The notes: generated by a model from the letters alone, not told the origin. DNA of 64,000 nucleotides from Choristoneura fumiferana (GCF_025370935.1 NC_133472.1:26197233-26261232), one strand, 5' to 3'; numbered from the stretch's first letter, positions 12,546-25,539 are shown. Translations and numbers: made by a program.

Positions 12546-15164
12546 CCTGGACATTATCCAATCTCTTTTAATCAATAATTTAGTTTGTAGGGAGTCAGGG
12601 ACTGACTAGCATTCATCTCACGTGGTATGAAATGCTCAGGTTACAAATCAAGCCAAAATCATTGTCTCTCTGCAAAGTTTCCAAAGCAAACATTAATATT
12701 TGACATCGAATCAAACGCGTAAAAAATCACAAACTTACGAGGACCCTCTTATTCATAAACGCTTGTTAAGTTAAGGTTATCTTAATTGTTATCCTTTGTT
12801 TTTCTCTGTCACTCTGACATTTGCGTTTGTCAGACACAGGTGCAATATTCTTTTGCTATAACTGGTTTGTAACTTTTTAAGGGGTATCCAATCCACTCCA
12901 ATTATATTTATGGCATCATGTTAGGAAGTTTTTATAACCGTACATTGTTTTTTATATGGGCAATCGACAATGCTGTGACAGCGCAAAGAAAATGTGCGCG
13001 AAGAAAATAGTTTACAGTTAAGTATAGTATATCTTATCTTATACGCAATATGAAATATATTACAGACCACAAGTTAAGTAATTAATTAAATGTAGGGATG
13101 TCTGTTCCTCACTTATTCCACAGGCATGCTTATACTTGCAGATGCTTTGTAATAATATCTATCTCATTTAAATATGCAAACGCGTAGAAACGAATGTATT
13201 TTACGTATTTAGTTACAAAGTTAGGTTTTTAAAATAACTGAGACCAGAAAGTTTATTTACTTGCATAAAATATTCTTCATGGCCTTTTAAAGTTCATTCT
13301 TAAGATAACAATGACGACTAGCTTTTAGTTCGCGACAATACAAAAGCGATCCTTGAATCCTTCGCTGAAATCTACTATATTAGTTACTAGAAAGTACCTA
13401 CATAATTAGATTAGATGTTAAAAAAAACGTCTCGTTTAAAAAGTCAGCACTAAAAAAAGACTAACTACTATTCGATTCTCGACTGGCTTCCGAAATCTAT
13501 TCGTCAATGAAGAAATCGACCTTGCACTCTATTTTGCACGTGGAAGGCATATTTTAATTTTGATCAATTCATTCGGGAGCACACTGAATGACCGCATCAT
13601 CCGTACCAACACCAAAGATGCAAATTTCGTTCGTCCTTTCTTCATTCATCGCTATAGGGTAGTCTTTTTTCTTCGGATTGTCTACCGTAATATTTAACGC
13701 TACACTACTGCAAGAGGTTGCGCAGACCATTCTGTGCACAACAGTTATTCATCCACTTCTACTACTGATTGTACCTTTATGTTACCTTTTGCGCGAGTGT
13801 ACCGGTTTTTTCTTGCATTTAGATCTATTTAAGTAAAACATTTTATGCCGGTCTAATAATAGTATATTAAATCGAGAACTAAGTGCTAGTACTGTTTTTT
13901 TTTTAAATATATTATTGGCCATTACCAGCAATGTGTATATTCAAGCTTGCGCCTTCGAAAGACCTGTACTAACCTCGTACCTTGTCGTGTCCTGACTACT
14001 GGAGCTGAAAACGAGAGACTTACAATTTTTAACATATTTCTTCAAGGCCATACATGTGGATTTTGAAGATTTTTTTTCGGAGTTTCTAGGGTATAGGGAT
14101 TAAAAGGGATTTATATGTTCCATTTAATTTGGCTCTTTTTTCGTCCTGTACCTATTATTTACAGTCTTCAAATTTCGCATGTAGGTAGATATTACAAGAA
14201 GTAAAAAAAGTTTGAAAAAAAAAGCATAATTTATTTAGAATTACGTACAAAGTCAATATTCAGACAGTGCACAACCTTAACCACTGGAGCTAGGGACTGG
14301 AAATTCGGCAGACTTATTTCTTAAATAGTAATTACAAAATTTCCACAATATAACAAAAGGGGTTTATGTGTTCGTTTTAAAACGGCTCAATTTCCGTAAC
14401 TACACGGGACTGTTTTGATAACTACTGAACTTATTAAGCTGGATCTTGTCTTTAATTGACGTAAAAAAACAATTTTATGAAAAACAAAAAATTAAGAGAC
14501 ATTGTGAAAACCCTGAGACTAACATGGGTCTTTCAAAGCTGCAAACTATATATACGTGCCTACACTACTGGTTAGTTTGCGATTTCTAATGTATGTACAC
14601 TATTACACCCTATTTTACATACGTTGTATTAGGCTGACCCGTTACATGGAATAAATAAAATATCTACTTCATTAATAATATCTATAGGTTGTTACAATGT
14701 TGTCGACCGACTCTGTATTTGGTTAATATTCCTACCGTTTAACTTTAATTAGGCGATTTATATTCAAGTTGCAGTGAAGAGTGGCTCTATATTATTTATT
14801 GCGCGAATTAAGGCTCTGAATGTTATGTTCTGTTGTACTTTATTGTACGCGTTCCAACCTATATAAATACTATAAAAGTATATAAGTTATGCACTAGTAA
14901 TACTTTAAAGCAAGTTTCGAGGCTGACAAAGCGGCTTATTATCTGAAAAATACTTCTTCATTCATAAACTCTTATAAAAATCCGCCTCGTGAGAGATTTC
15001 TTTTTTTTATTTGTTGTAAAATATTAATAGACACATTTTATCCTAAGAAGTATTTCGCCAAATTGCAAAACAATTTGTTGGCGAACCAAACACTCATTTT
15101 AACAATATTGTGCACAATACTTACAGTACATTACATTATACAAAACTAATAGGTACTGACTAAA
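12546..15164. other. AT-rich DNA; one half-MITE
   Basis: At 12744-12840 there is one end (CCTCTTATTCATAAACG) and an internal TGTCACTCTGACATTTG segment of the MITE family seen complete at 15925. I see nothing structured in the remainder, apart from short T or A homopolymers. Confidence 0.45.
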
Positions 15165-15390
15165 CTAACAATTTTTTGTATGGAAAGAGTTTATCAACCA
15201 TGTTTTTAACTTATTTTTGAAACAATTCTTGGTTTTACATTCCTCCTCCAAGAAGAGGTTGTTGAATATGCGCGGTATTAAGTATCTCCTCGTCCTTTTA
15301 CCATAATAGTTACAAGCTCGCATATTTTTTAACGTATTGCCTGTCTAAAATAACGATTCTCTATTGTGGTAAACAAGAGTGTTTTTAAGT
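15165..15390 (-). pseudogene. Decayed non-LTR retrotransposon C-terminus
   Basis: On the minus strand one frame reads NYYGKRTRRYLIPRIFNNLF, then an acidic patch and KNKLKTWLINSFH, with a stop at 15165-15167. The 'YG.R...Y..P.i.N' arrangement followed by a basic tail matches the extreme C-terminus of Jockey/CR1-group non-LTR reverse transcriptases (family knowledge; no search). Upstream the frame is shifted by one base near 15330 (...YFRQAIR). No catalytic domain remains. Confidence 0.65.
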
Positions 15391-15924
15391 TAACTTAACG
15401 TCAGTCGTCTTTATCTATCACTTTGACATTTACGTCTGTAAGACCCAAGTAAATACATATGTAAGTTTTTTTCTTGCTTTGTGCAGCAAATGTGCATACA
15501 AAATGATAAAGAGTTACCTTTACATTCGTAACTATGTCAAATTGTCCGATGTTAGCCAGCTTAGTTAGGAAACGTGTCGTGCCAAAGACGCTACAAAGAC
15601 GAGACAGCTTAAAAGTACAGCTTTTCTATGCTTTTCGGTAAACTGTTTATAGCTTTCTTATGCAAAAATTAACTTAGTGGCATAGTTTCAAAAAGTAAAA
15701 CTATACCTGCTTCAGTTTGAGTTTTGAGTTACAAAACTTGGCTGTTTCTAAAAAAAATGATTTTCTGAAATTTTATTTTATTTTGGTTCAACCTGTTTAG
15801 TTGTTTTTCGCGACCCTTTGGCAGGTCACATGTCAATATGGCGTCAAAATTGACATAAGTCTGGTTCTAGTTGAATATTGAAGCTGGAACCACCCTGCCC
15901 TGGAGACCTAAGGGTAAAGACTAT

Positions 15925-16079
15925 CCCCCTTATTCATAAACGACAATCAAACCTATTTTAGTTAAAATGCCGCTAAAATTCGTTTGTCCTTATCTGTCAC
16001 TTCAACATTTGTATTTGTTAGAAAGGGACAAAGCATTTGTTAGTTAACATAGGCTTGTTAAGTTTTATGAATAAGGGGG
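15925..16079. mobile_element. MITE with CCCCCTTATTCATAAA ends
   Basis: CCCCCTTATTCATAAACG on the left is the inverse of the right end, TTTTATGAATAAGGGGG, over about 15 bp. The inner parts also mirror each other (CTTATCTGTCACTTCAACATTT). About 155 bp and non-coding. Diverged relatives lie at 27168-27281 (both ends) and 12744 (one end). Confidence 0.85.
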
Positions 16080-16149
16080 TAAAAATGTATTATTACAACG
16101 AAACCACTCAGCCATTTCAGCTCAATTCTGACACAGTGCTTTTAAACGC

Positions 16150-16338
16150 AAGGTTAGAATACTGGCAAATTGCTTAGTTTGGGACCAATTGACCTAGTCC
16201 CAAACTAAGCAAAGCTTTTATGGATACTTGGCAACGGATAAACATACTTATAATTATATAGATAAATACATACTGCCCCGGCCGGGAATCATGCTTCGTA
16301 GTCAGGTTCTCTAACCATTTGGCTGTCTGGTCGTCACG
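16150..16338 (-). mobile_element. tRNA-derived SINE-B, reverse, B box deleted
   Basis: Compared with the copies at 34712 and 51108 it keeps the head (RC of GTCGTCACGG), the CTACGAAGC anticodon-arm-like region and the tail (AAGCTTTGCTTAGTTTGGGA). About 16 bases that would contain the internal promoter B box, between CCGGCCGGGAATC and ATGCTTCGTAG, are missing. A 14-bp inverted repeat (16172-16185 and 16197-16210) forms a hairpin at the tail. Confidence 0.8.
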
Positions 16339-16339
16339 G

Positions 16340-18050
16340 TTCGTTTTTATTTTCTGTCATATAGTTTTTCTAAAGATAATCCCTTCAGAAGGTGGCCAGT
16401 CCACAAGAAGTGTCAAGCACGCATCAGCGGGTGTTCGCGAGCTATTTTTACGCTTAGTCGGGACTGGAACTGGCTTTGCATTGAACACCGATCTCTGTTA
16501 ATTGGCATCCTGCGAGATGGAATCGCACGTATTTTATTAATGGACAGTGCGATTTAAAATATGCATAATTATTGATAATTAAACGTCTACTGATGACGTT
16601 TGTAATGAAATGCATTAAATTATTGAACGGACACAGTGATTTTTAATATTTGTATTCGTTCAGTTGTATTGTGCTATAAATGAGTTCAGAGCTGATTTGT
16701 GCATATAAATAGATTAAATAAGATTATATTTATTTATTACCTTTTGAAAAAAATACATTATAAAAACATGTCAGTTAATTACAAGAAATTCACAAAAGGA
16801 TCGTCAAATGTATACAAAAAATAAATCATATTAGAATAAATTGTCAGCCAAAATAAAAAATATAATTTAGAATGTCAAATTAGAGTTCTATTCAATAATA
16901 ATACTTAATTAAAAGAAAACACTTAAATCTAAGTCAAATTTATGCAATAGGAAAAATTTATGAAATAAATGAAATCAATCAAATCAATCAAATTTATGAA
17001 ATAATGCACTAGGAGATCAGGTGTAGTTTGATTAGGTGCTTATAGTAAAGTTAGGTACACAAATCAGTAAATTATAGTCAGTGCGAGTGAACTACTATGA
17101 CTAACATACCTAATTTACACACCCTGCAGAATGAACTTACTTGTTATTAATTTATCGGAGCAGTGGGCGAACGTATTCACGATATAGTTTTTCATTGTCA
17201 ATTACGAGAAATCTCACACGTGACGCTTATTCCGTGAAGAACAACATTGTTCGATATACTTGTACGAGCGCTTAATCACCGCTATCGCGATATATATTTA
17301 TACAACCGACTACGTAAGAACGTAGTTTTTGCATCAGGCATTGTTTTCACCGCATTTATGTTACTTTTATATCAAACTAATACTTATTACGCGGGTTCGC
17401 CTAGATTTTAATTAATTAAATAACTATCGATATTACTCAAAGAATATTAATTTATTGTTAAAAATAATAAATCATGTAAGTATTATGAAAAAAAAGTAGG
17501 TAATTTTTTAAATCTATCATAATCTCATTTTTGTAAAAACACCAATGAGATGTTAATTATTTTATCATAAAATTATTTACTTTTATCATATTATTTCAGA
17601 CAAAAAAGAGAAATAATTATATATATTTTAAAGCACAAATATGTTACCTATGTGAATTTATTTATCGCTGCGAATATAGTTATATATAACTTTAACTTAA
17701 TACCATTCAGATCCCTTTTTCTTTCACATGCAATAAAAGTAATAATAAATATACTTATGTAAACATTCTTTACAGTCTGAACCCAATACAAAACCAATTT
17801 ACAAGAATATTTTGTATAAATTATGATTTCTGCGTATTGAAAATGCTTACAGTATGCTTACATCTATGTTAATAGTTCGTTTTAACAATCAAACAGACGA
17901 TGCATTTTTATAATATATATTCATTTAAGATAATAGGTCGTATGCATGCACGTGTATGTGTGTGTACGCCTGTGAGCCGAAGCAGTGGAACACAATAAAC
18001 TGCGCTCACGCTACGCGGAGCATCATATTAATAAATTTACTTTTTATCAA
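16340..18050. other. Very AT-rich unique DNA
   Basis: Contains a short tandem AATCAATCAAATCAATCAAA near 16975 and many TAAT words. A small open frame at 16319-16501 overlaps the SINE and is not supported. No gene seen. Confidence 0.45.
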
Positions 18051-18054
18051 TACA

Positions 18055-18192
18055 GTATAAATAGTTGCATGCGAACAGACAACAAGGTAAGTAAATTCTT
18101 AAGGCGAATAGCTCATCTGTTGCTGTAAGTGTATTATATAACTACATGCCTATCGCTTATTAACATAATCATGCTTGTAATTTATTGCAGGT
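18055..18192 (+). promoter_or_regulatory. TATA-like box and splice-like words (speculative)
   Basis: CAGTATAAATAG lies near 18052-18063, followed by AACAAGGTAAGTAAA (donor-like, about 18084) and TTTATTGCAGGTAATT (acceptor-like, about 18182-18196). The TATA-to-donor distance is too short for a normal first exon, so a promoter is not established. Confidence 0.15.
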
Positions 18193-18342
18193 AATTAGAG
18201 TAAACATATAACATTTATAATTACTGAAAAAGTTGAAAAATTGACTCGCGTTTTAGTTTTGTATTGAAAAAAAATACGTAGATACCTACCTACTTATCCA
18301 TTGAATATAATTTACAATGTACAAGTAGGTAGGTATGTACTA

Positions 18343-18500
18343 TTTTTAGGGTTTTGTACCTCACAAGAAAATAACGGAGCCCTTTAGTACCACTTTTTGA
18401 GTCTGCCTGTCCCTCTGTCCAGACCCTGTTTTTCCAGTAGCGTCAAGGTATCAAGCTGAAAATATTATGAATAACTCAGACCAGACCCTTTTATCGCAAT
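18343..18500 (+). mobile_element. Repeat end of the GGGTTCCGTACCTC type
   Basis: TTTTTAGGGTTTTGTACCTC..., a near match of AACGGAGCCCTTTAGTACC, then GTCTGCCTGTCCCTCTGTCC. This is a decayed 5' end of the GTTCCG/CTGTCTGTCC class of interspersed repeats, distinct from family D below. Confidence 0.55.
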
Positions 18501-19289
18501 GTAAAAATCAAAACTCTAAGTCAACACAATCAAATGATACAGTAATTAAAAAAGGAGTTTTCAAACAAATTGCCGTAACCGAATTACTTACTTGTATAGG
18601 ATACTTCCGGTTGTCATAGAAACTTGTAATTTGGAATGAAGGTAACTCTTATTCATAGCACAACCAATAAGAGAAGTTTGACAATCTTATTTTTTTTGTA
18701 TCCGTCTATTTCAATACCATCTAAAATGGCACCACACTGCGTACATTTATGCTTAGGACAGGGGCTCTGCTAACACTGAATATTTATTGATGCCTACGAA
18801 TGTGTAAGGATCCCTTGGTGTACTAGTCCAACTTGCATTTGCCGTTTATTTTGCACAACAGCATATCATTTTGTAGCCTGGCTCAAAAACATTTAATGTT
18901 TGTAGTTAACTATAATATAATAAGAAATGTTAGGTTTGTATTATTAAAACCTGAGTCTGGGTTGTTTTAAATCTGCCATCTCTGTCGACCCACAAATGCT
19001 CGTTTGCAAAGTTAGCACGGGAATGCACATGAGTGTTACTAAAACAGGAGCACCACACGTCTAACCTTACCACTTTTCGCGGGCGTCACAACTCAACAGG
19101 TTTTAATATAGTCCAGACCTAATGAAATTTTGATGTAACATTTGATTAAAACTCTAAAATAAAGTTCAGGCACGCTTTTACTTCGGCACCAATTAAAATG
19201 CTGATGATTTTACTGTGAATACTTTTCACCTAAGAAGGTATGTCATTTGTCATTTTAAAATCATCAGGCTAGATATAGGTACATACTTT

Positions 19290-19515
19290 CACTTTCTACT
19301 GCTTCACACAAGCCTCCTGTCAGAATGAGAGAGCTTAGGCTATAACCTACGCAAGCTTAATCTAGATTTGGACTTTACACGTACCATGTAGTTCACAGGA
19401 GTGTGCAGGCTTCCTCGCGGTGTTTTTCCATCACCAAAAATTTCGTTGTTGGTAAGTTTGGAGTTAAATTTTACACATAAATTCCGAAAAAGCGATTTGA
19501 ACCCAGGCTAGAGTG
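19290..19515 (-). mobile_element. SINE-A, reverse decayed copy
   Basis: On the minus strand it reads CTGGGTTCAAATCGC (B-box-like), then the AATTTATGTGTAAAATTTAA and GGTGATGGAAAAACACCGCG blocks, and a tail CTAAGCTCTCTCATTCTGAC...GAGGCTTGTG. These match the SINE-A copies at 49278 and 50700. Confidence 0.75.
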
Positions 19516-19749
19516 TTTTAAACAAATTTCGCGAATTAATGAAGCGCTGATGTGGCAAAGTGAGTGATTAATTTATATTTTATCATCACTTAGTTATTGC
19601 CTGTTAAATATATGTGAGTACCTACGATTTCACATACCTAATATGATAACTCGATTCGGTTTAGATAGAAAATAATAATTATTTTTCACGACCGTAGCTA
19701 ACAACTATAAAATTCATTTAAAACATCTGGACCTTTATTTTTATTTTTA

Positions 19750-19975
19750 TTAATCCCGAGTTGAAACTTCTACTTAAGACTTACGCGGAAATTCGCTATA
19801 TTGCTACCAATAAGTGTAATTATAATTTACACGTTGAATTCATTATACGCGGTCGGCTGCGGGCCAAGTACCGTATTTATTATCTATACATTTGCCCGGT
19901 ATTAATTGAAAAACTGCACAACTTTCTACAGCGTTTCTTAGCATTAAAAACTAACTTAAGCGCATGGTGAATGGT
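19750..19975. promoter_or_regulatory. Unique mixed-composition island, candidate regulatory DNA
   Basis: Non-repetitive block with TAATTATAATTTACACG and AGTAATT-like homeodomain-type words beside CpG words (ACGCGGTCGGCTGCGGGCC). The 69-codon open frame inside has no domain signature. Confidence 0.3.
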
Positions 19976-20216
19976 GCGTTTGGATAATTATAATTGTTGA
20001 ATCATTTTTGAGGAGTATTTCTTGTATATTTATTTATTTATTTCAGAGATTTTGGATTGGTTTCTGATTTTGATAAAATTTGTTACGTGGAGCTTTCGGG
20101 GGCGAACAATCAAACTAGTTTGGAGTTATCTCTGGATAAACGTGTGTTTTCGAGTTTTCGTGTGTTTTTCTTTCGTGTTATTTCACGCTCAATAAAATCG
20201 GTAATTTCATTATTAT

Positions 20217-20312
20217 CGGTTTGAACCCGATGGTCTAGTGATTATAGCATTGAAGTTGCAAACTTGTGTCGGGATCGATTCCGGTCAGTTATAGGTATTA
20301 GCATTGAAATTT
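20217..20312 (+). mobile_element. tRNA-like SINE head (third type)
   Basis: ATGGTCTAGTGATTATAGCA resembles an RNA polymerase III A box and GGGATCGATTCCGG a B box about 30 bases later. The arms around them do not form a convincing complete tRNA, so this is a SINE head, not a functional tRNA gene. Confidence 0.6.
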
Positions 20313-20639
20313 TTCTTTTCATTTTTGTATGTTTTAGTGTGAGTTTTACATTCATAGTTTACTTCTCCAAAAACAAACATAATTTAACATTAAAATAACA
20401 CCTAGCAAAGCCTACTTAAGTAATATATACGATTTACGAGTAATATTTTTACGATTTAGTTTCGCTAAATTTGGTACAGCGCTTAATAACGTTTATGTAG
20501 GTAGGTACCTACCTAGCTACTTGTTGTAATATCTTAAGTGATATCTAAGGTTAACGTAGTGCATCTTACCTTTGATTTGAGGATGATAAAGCTTACGTAC
20601 TGTTCACGTAGGTATAGGTCGTACCTAATACTACGAAGA

Positions 20640-20730
20640 AATTCAATAGTGTGTGTGTGCAGTTCTCAATTCACACTGGGCCTGCATGAGAACTAAGGCC
20701 CGACCAATTTGACTTGAGTACCTAATTCTT
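20640..20730 (+). mobile_element. SINE-A tail fragment
   Basis: GTGTGTGTGCAGTTCTCAAT, CACTGGGCCTGCATGAGAAC and TAAGGCCCGACC match the 3' half of the SINE-A/RTE-type tail (compare the region near 49470-49540). Confidence 0.6.
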
Positions 20731-21104
20731 TGACAAGGACTGCGGCGAAGTAACGCAGGAAGCTATCAATTATTTAAAAACAAATTCATGCATTTGTACA
20801 ATACAAACGTTTAATCATAAAATATTTCCTACCCGATCCACTCTTTTAATTTAAAAAGTAAAGGCATCAAAAACTGGTTCGATTAAAGCTGATAAGGCAA
20901 TAATTTTATAATGTAGAAATAAGTTACGACATTGTTGCATGACATTTTCAGGCGCAAGTTATTAACATCGCATTCAGCGTATCTACGAGTATTTACAATT
21001 CAAGCACGCAATGCGCCTACAAATGGATCATTGAAATATTAAGAACGAATTTATTTACTACTCACTTATTATCTTTTTATAATAAATAACATCGACTTTG
21101 CATT

Positions 21105-21345
21105 ATTAATCGACGCAGCCTTTAGTTAACGCAGTTCGGTATGAATAAACAGGAATAATTGAAATTGCTACTCCACAGAAACAAATAGTATATTGTACAA
21201 CAAGAGCATAAAACGAGCTATTTTAACCGAGCCGTTCATTTAGCCACCCGAGCCGGTACGGCGAGGGTGGATAGACACGTCGAGAGGAAAATGGGTTTAA
21301 TGCTCGAGTTTTACACTTTGCTTTTCACTTCGATTGATAGGAAAT
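21105..21345. promoter_or_regulatory. Unique GC-richer island, candidate regulatory DNA
   Basis: AATCGACGCAGCCTTTAG, CACCCGAGCCGGTACGGCG and GATAGACACGTCGAGAGG stand out from the AT-rich surroundings without belonging to a repeat. No coding frame. Confidence 0.25.
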
Positions 21346-21560
21346 GAAAAAGCAACAGTGTAAACAATTGTTCACTTACCAGATAAGTACCTTTTATTTT
21401 TCATGGATTGCTGTATAATCCTAAATTTTTAGTTTTATTGAAATTATGTAGTTTTATATAATACAAACACATGTATTATGCTTATTATTGTTTGCAATCG
21501 TTCATACTACTGCGTAGAAAGTACGGACTGACGGCAAGGCACATTGTAAATAGGATTAAA

Positions 21561-22166
21561 AAAACCGGCCAAAAACATGTCGGACACGCCCAGGATAGGG
21601 TTCCGTAGCCCTTACGAAAAAATCAAGTAATATTTGTAATATTTCTCTATGGATTTCGTATTGTCTACAGAATCTTCCAAGTTTAGGTATGTTTTATAAC
21701 TTAAACTGCTATTTATTTACTCTTAAACTACTAATAATTCTCAAGCAATCTTAGCCGCTATAATTTTCCTTGTAAATTTGATATATTTACTACTATCCTG
21801 AATTTTTTCAAATATTTCCAACCAACTGTTTAGATTTTAGACGCTCGATTTTAATGAAAATTTGCATTTTAAAGTTGAATATTTCGCAAACAGATCACTG
21901 AATTGGAAAATCGTCTTAGCAACCCCCCCAATGGTTTTAAAAGACCTGTCCAACTATTTCCCATATTATAATTAAAAAAAAAATCACCCCCACTTTGCAT
22001 CTAAATTTTTTTTACCGCTTTTTCGGCGTGACTGATATAATGTATATTCACGCCATATTACAGCTTTCTAGTATTAACGGTCTCTGAGCTTAGCCGCGGA
22101 CGGACAGACAGACGGACGACATGGCGAAACTATAAGGGTTCCTAGTTGACTACGGAACCCTAAAAA
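21561..22166 (+). mobile_element. ~600-bp interspersed repeat, family D
   Basis: Starts AAAACCGGCCAAAAACATGT, has AGGGTTCCGTAG at 21597-21608 and its exact inverse CTACGGAACCCT at 22150-22161, and ends in CCCTAAAAA. Just inside the right end is a (GGACAGACAGAC) stretch. It is non-coding and non-autonomous; the superfamily is not assigned. Other copies: 25973-26592 (-), 44158-44776 (-), 55596-56239 (+), fragment 37985-38085 (+). Confidence 0.9.
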
Positions 22167-22329
22167 CACCTGTGATTACTCAACTTACTTTATTTTCTGC
22201 GGTATAAATTGAACTTTTTAAGCATTGTATCTGATAAATTTGTCAGTGAAATTTGCTTACCTTTATAAATAAAGTGCTCTTGAAAGAAGAACGAGATATA
22301 CCAAAATAAACTTAACAATGAACGTAAAT

Positions 22330-22730
22330 TGAACAGAATTTGTTATCCGCAAAGTTGAAACTTTATTCTTGTGGAACAAACTCGTGAGTTTTCAGCGGAC
22401 TTTTTACAATGGTTTCGCTACTAAAAACATTGCCTTCACCGCGCGGGCCCCGAAAGTCTCGATTCTAGATCATTGCCAAAATAACAATGATACGATTTTT
22501 TTATCAACAGAAACAAACCACCGGTTCCTTAAAGCTGTTTTTCTAATTAGAGATGGCATTGGTAAACGAAATCATAGCGGTTAGCATCTGCGCTGCAAAG
22601 ATGTGCGCAAGAAACGCTTCGACACCTGAAGTATTGACACTGCGGGTTGAGAGGAGTATGGTATGCTTTAACCAGCGTTTTCCTGGCGCTCTACCATTTT
22701 TGGATCGATTAGCAGTTTTGAGATAAACCG
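22330..22730. other. Unique DNA with GC-rich patches
   Basis: GCGCGGGCCCCGAAAGTCTC near 22441 and CTGCGGGTTGAGAGGAG near 22641 sit in unique sequence. The 71-codon frame at 22369 has no recognisable domain. Possible regulatory DNA, but evidence is weak. Confidence 0.25.
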
Positions 22731-23111
22731 GCTAAAAATACTTGATCCTAAACGCCAAATTTTAACAGAAATACCTAAGCCCTCCAATATATATATAATT
22801 AGGTATACCCAGAATTCACAAAGCAAGCTCTATTTCAAACGATGTGATAGATATTTTAAGACCAAAGTTCGGTATGGCGAGCCATATTAAGACTTCCGCT
22901 AGGAAAAAGTTAGTTGTAGGTACGTTCAAATTAAAAAAAAAAATTTTTTTCGTTGTTATGGTCACCGTCATAGACGTCATTGTTGAGGATTAGGTTTATA
23001 CATGTATATAAACAGATAAAAAAGTTTACATTAAACAAAACAGCTTTCGACTGAAGGGATTGCCAATACTGTGTAAGTTAATATAACAGCAGCATTACAT
23101 TACATTTTTGC

Positions 23112-23392
23112 AGGTGGTAGGACCTTGTGCAAGGTCCGCCCGGATTGCTACCACCATCTTGCTCGCTAATCCTGCCGTGAAGCAGCAGTGCTTGCACTGT
23201 TGTGTTTCGGCGTGGAGAGTAAGACAGCCGGTGAAATTACTGGCACTAGAGGTATCCCATCTTAGGCCTCTAGGTTGGCAACGCATCTGCAATACCCCTG
23301 GTGTTGCAGATGTTTATGGGCGGTGGTGATCTCTTACCATCAGGAGACCCACTTGCTCGTTTGCCATCCAGTCGAATAAAAAAAAAAAAAAC
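23112..23392 (+). mobile_element. LINE-type 3' end with poly(A) (family L)
   Basis: Runs from GGTGGTAGGACCTTGTGC through TTACCATCAGGAGACCCAC and TCGTTTGCCATCCAGTCG to a 13-A tail. TTACCATCAGG...CTCGTTTGCC before poly(A) is typical of the 3' end of a lepidopteran LINE or LINE-dependent SINE (recalled). A 5'-truncated copy at 42633 differs at only about ten of 235 positions, so the family was recently active. Open frames over it on both strands are shadows. Confidence 0.85.
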
Positions 23393-24610
23393 ATTGATTA
23401 TAAAGAGAATAATAATTATTTATGTATTTTCCAATTATGTGATAAGTACTTTTAAATCAAACTATTTGAACGGATACCAGTTTAGTTAGGTACAAACTCA
23501 ATTTCAGGTAAAGCATCGGTTTCTTCTTGGTATCTGTCTTCGTTCCCTACTCATTGATTATACGATTAAATGTAAGCGACTGCTTCCATTACGTGGCGAA
23601 GGTCGATTTCATTTGCGATCCCGTATTTGAACATGTTATTGCCTTATATTAATGTGCACTCACACTAATGCAAACTTCAGTGTTTGTGGGGTCTGGTGTA
23701 GAGGCTGTCTGTGTGGGTGCTATTAGACGTTTGAGACACCGAGGTCGATGACTTATTCTGTTCATTGTAATTTACAATTAATTTAAATGTTGAGATTTGA
23801 TATACATACGAGCGAAGATTTTGCAATGCTTGTATTAGTTAAGAACAATACGAGTACATAAATATATCTATAGACGTTAGTATCAAATTGTAACGTACAT
23901 ACACGACAATGCCGTTAGGTTTTTTGTTGTGGTAATTACGTTTTTATATTAAGTATCTTTTATTGTCTTTAATGGTAGCTCCATTTTATTTTGATCCATT
24001 ATTTTATTATTATGATTAGAAATCGTAAGTAGTCATTATTATGATCTCATCGCGCTTGTTTATTTTTTGTCATAGGTATAACGTATTTACCCGCACCACC
24101 AGTGGAAGTCGAAATAAGGTTATAAATAAATCTACATGCATTATGGAACAGCTTCATAAACCCACTTACATACATATTTGCAATACATACTAGGTAGATA
24201 GATATGTAGATAATAATATTATTTATCATTGTTGCTGAAACACAATAGATCGTATCATTTGAATAATTTTATCTGATATAAGTCTACGTATTATACGCGC
24301 CTTGTGAAAGTACAGTTGCGGAAACAAGTCCTTAGCCTTACTGCTTGTTGTGTTGTGTAAAAAGAAGGCGGCAGAGATAAGACTGTTTCGCTCTAGCTTC
24401 AACGCGCCGGCTTGCACTGCAAGGCGGCCTGCAGTAGGTACCTATCTACTTAATTGTTACAAATTGTTCGGAACCCGATAATCAATTGCTACTTATTTTA
24501 TTCACAGCGACTGTAATAGCACTGCAGTAAAACTATGCATAAATTACAAGAAAGATCTGCTCCGGCATACCTACACTGTATTTAATCGCTACTTAACGGA
24601 TTACTAATAT
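23393..24610. other. AT-rich unique DNA, no gene seen
   Basis: Two short minus-strand open frames (24047-24229, 24226-24417) lack motifs. No repeat family recognised. Confidence 0.4.
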
Positions 24611-25539
24611 ACAGGGTGTCACATATTCGTTTTTTTATACAAGTCACACATAGTTAAACTTAAACGGCACTTAACTCTACTACTAGCTACTCTACTCGCG
24701 ACATAAAAGTGACCAAAGGTCCGTAAGAGGGTTTGGTGGACTGGATCGGATAATATACAGATGAGCAAAAATAAAGGTTCGCTTTATAAAGAAAATTCCC
24801 TACAAAGTATCCCTTTATTTTTATTCGTTAATGAATTATAATACAAACCGGTGATCTCATCTGCTTCAAAGTCAATGCAATACTTTAATCAAAAAACGAT
24901 GTTCTCTAACATATGGACATATACAGGATGTCCCGTAAGTAGTACGAACAACTTAATTTGGAGATAGGTGGGCAGGTCATCTACCAAATGTACATCTACC
25001 TTAGTAAAAGTCTCACCGATTCGAGATAAATTCGATTCTTCTGAATTTCTGAAAAATGTATACCCGCACTACCAGAAAAAAAGCATTTAAAAAAATTGTT
25101 ACAGTTTTTTTTTTTCAATTTAAGTTTTGCCTCTTCTGAAATTTGGTCAAGATTTGATCTATCACAGTGAAAAAAAATTACATGTCCTTTGTTTAGCATA
25201 CTAGCTTAAAAATAATTCCATTTAATGGACATTTAAAAATGATAAATACCTTATTAAAAAAACATTCACAGGAAAAAAATGCGCACAAAGCAATAAGTAA
25301 ACTAAAAATCGCGTTACGTCAGTACCATTACCTTATCTAAGTTGAGGTGCGAACTGGATCAGAATGCACTCTGGTTTAATTCAGCAGCTATGCAAAATAA
25401 AATAAATAAATAAAAACCTGATTTAGCACGTTTCGCTCAAAAAAAATCAAGATTATTTCTCAATAAAAATAAACGCAAGTATTAATCAATTTCGAATATC
25501 ACTACTTAAATCTAATAATTCGTCGAAGAACTAAAGTCA

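Noticed and set aside
23095..23329. Overlapping open frames of 65 and 73 codons on both strands
   Set aside because: They are shadows of the family L LINE tail; the near-identical copy at 42633 does not support them as a gene.
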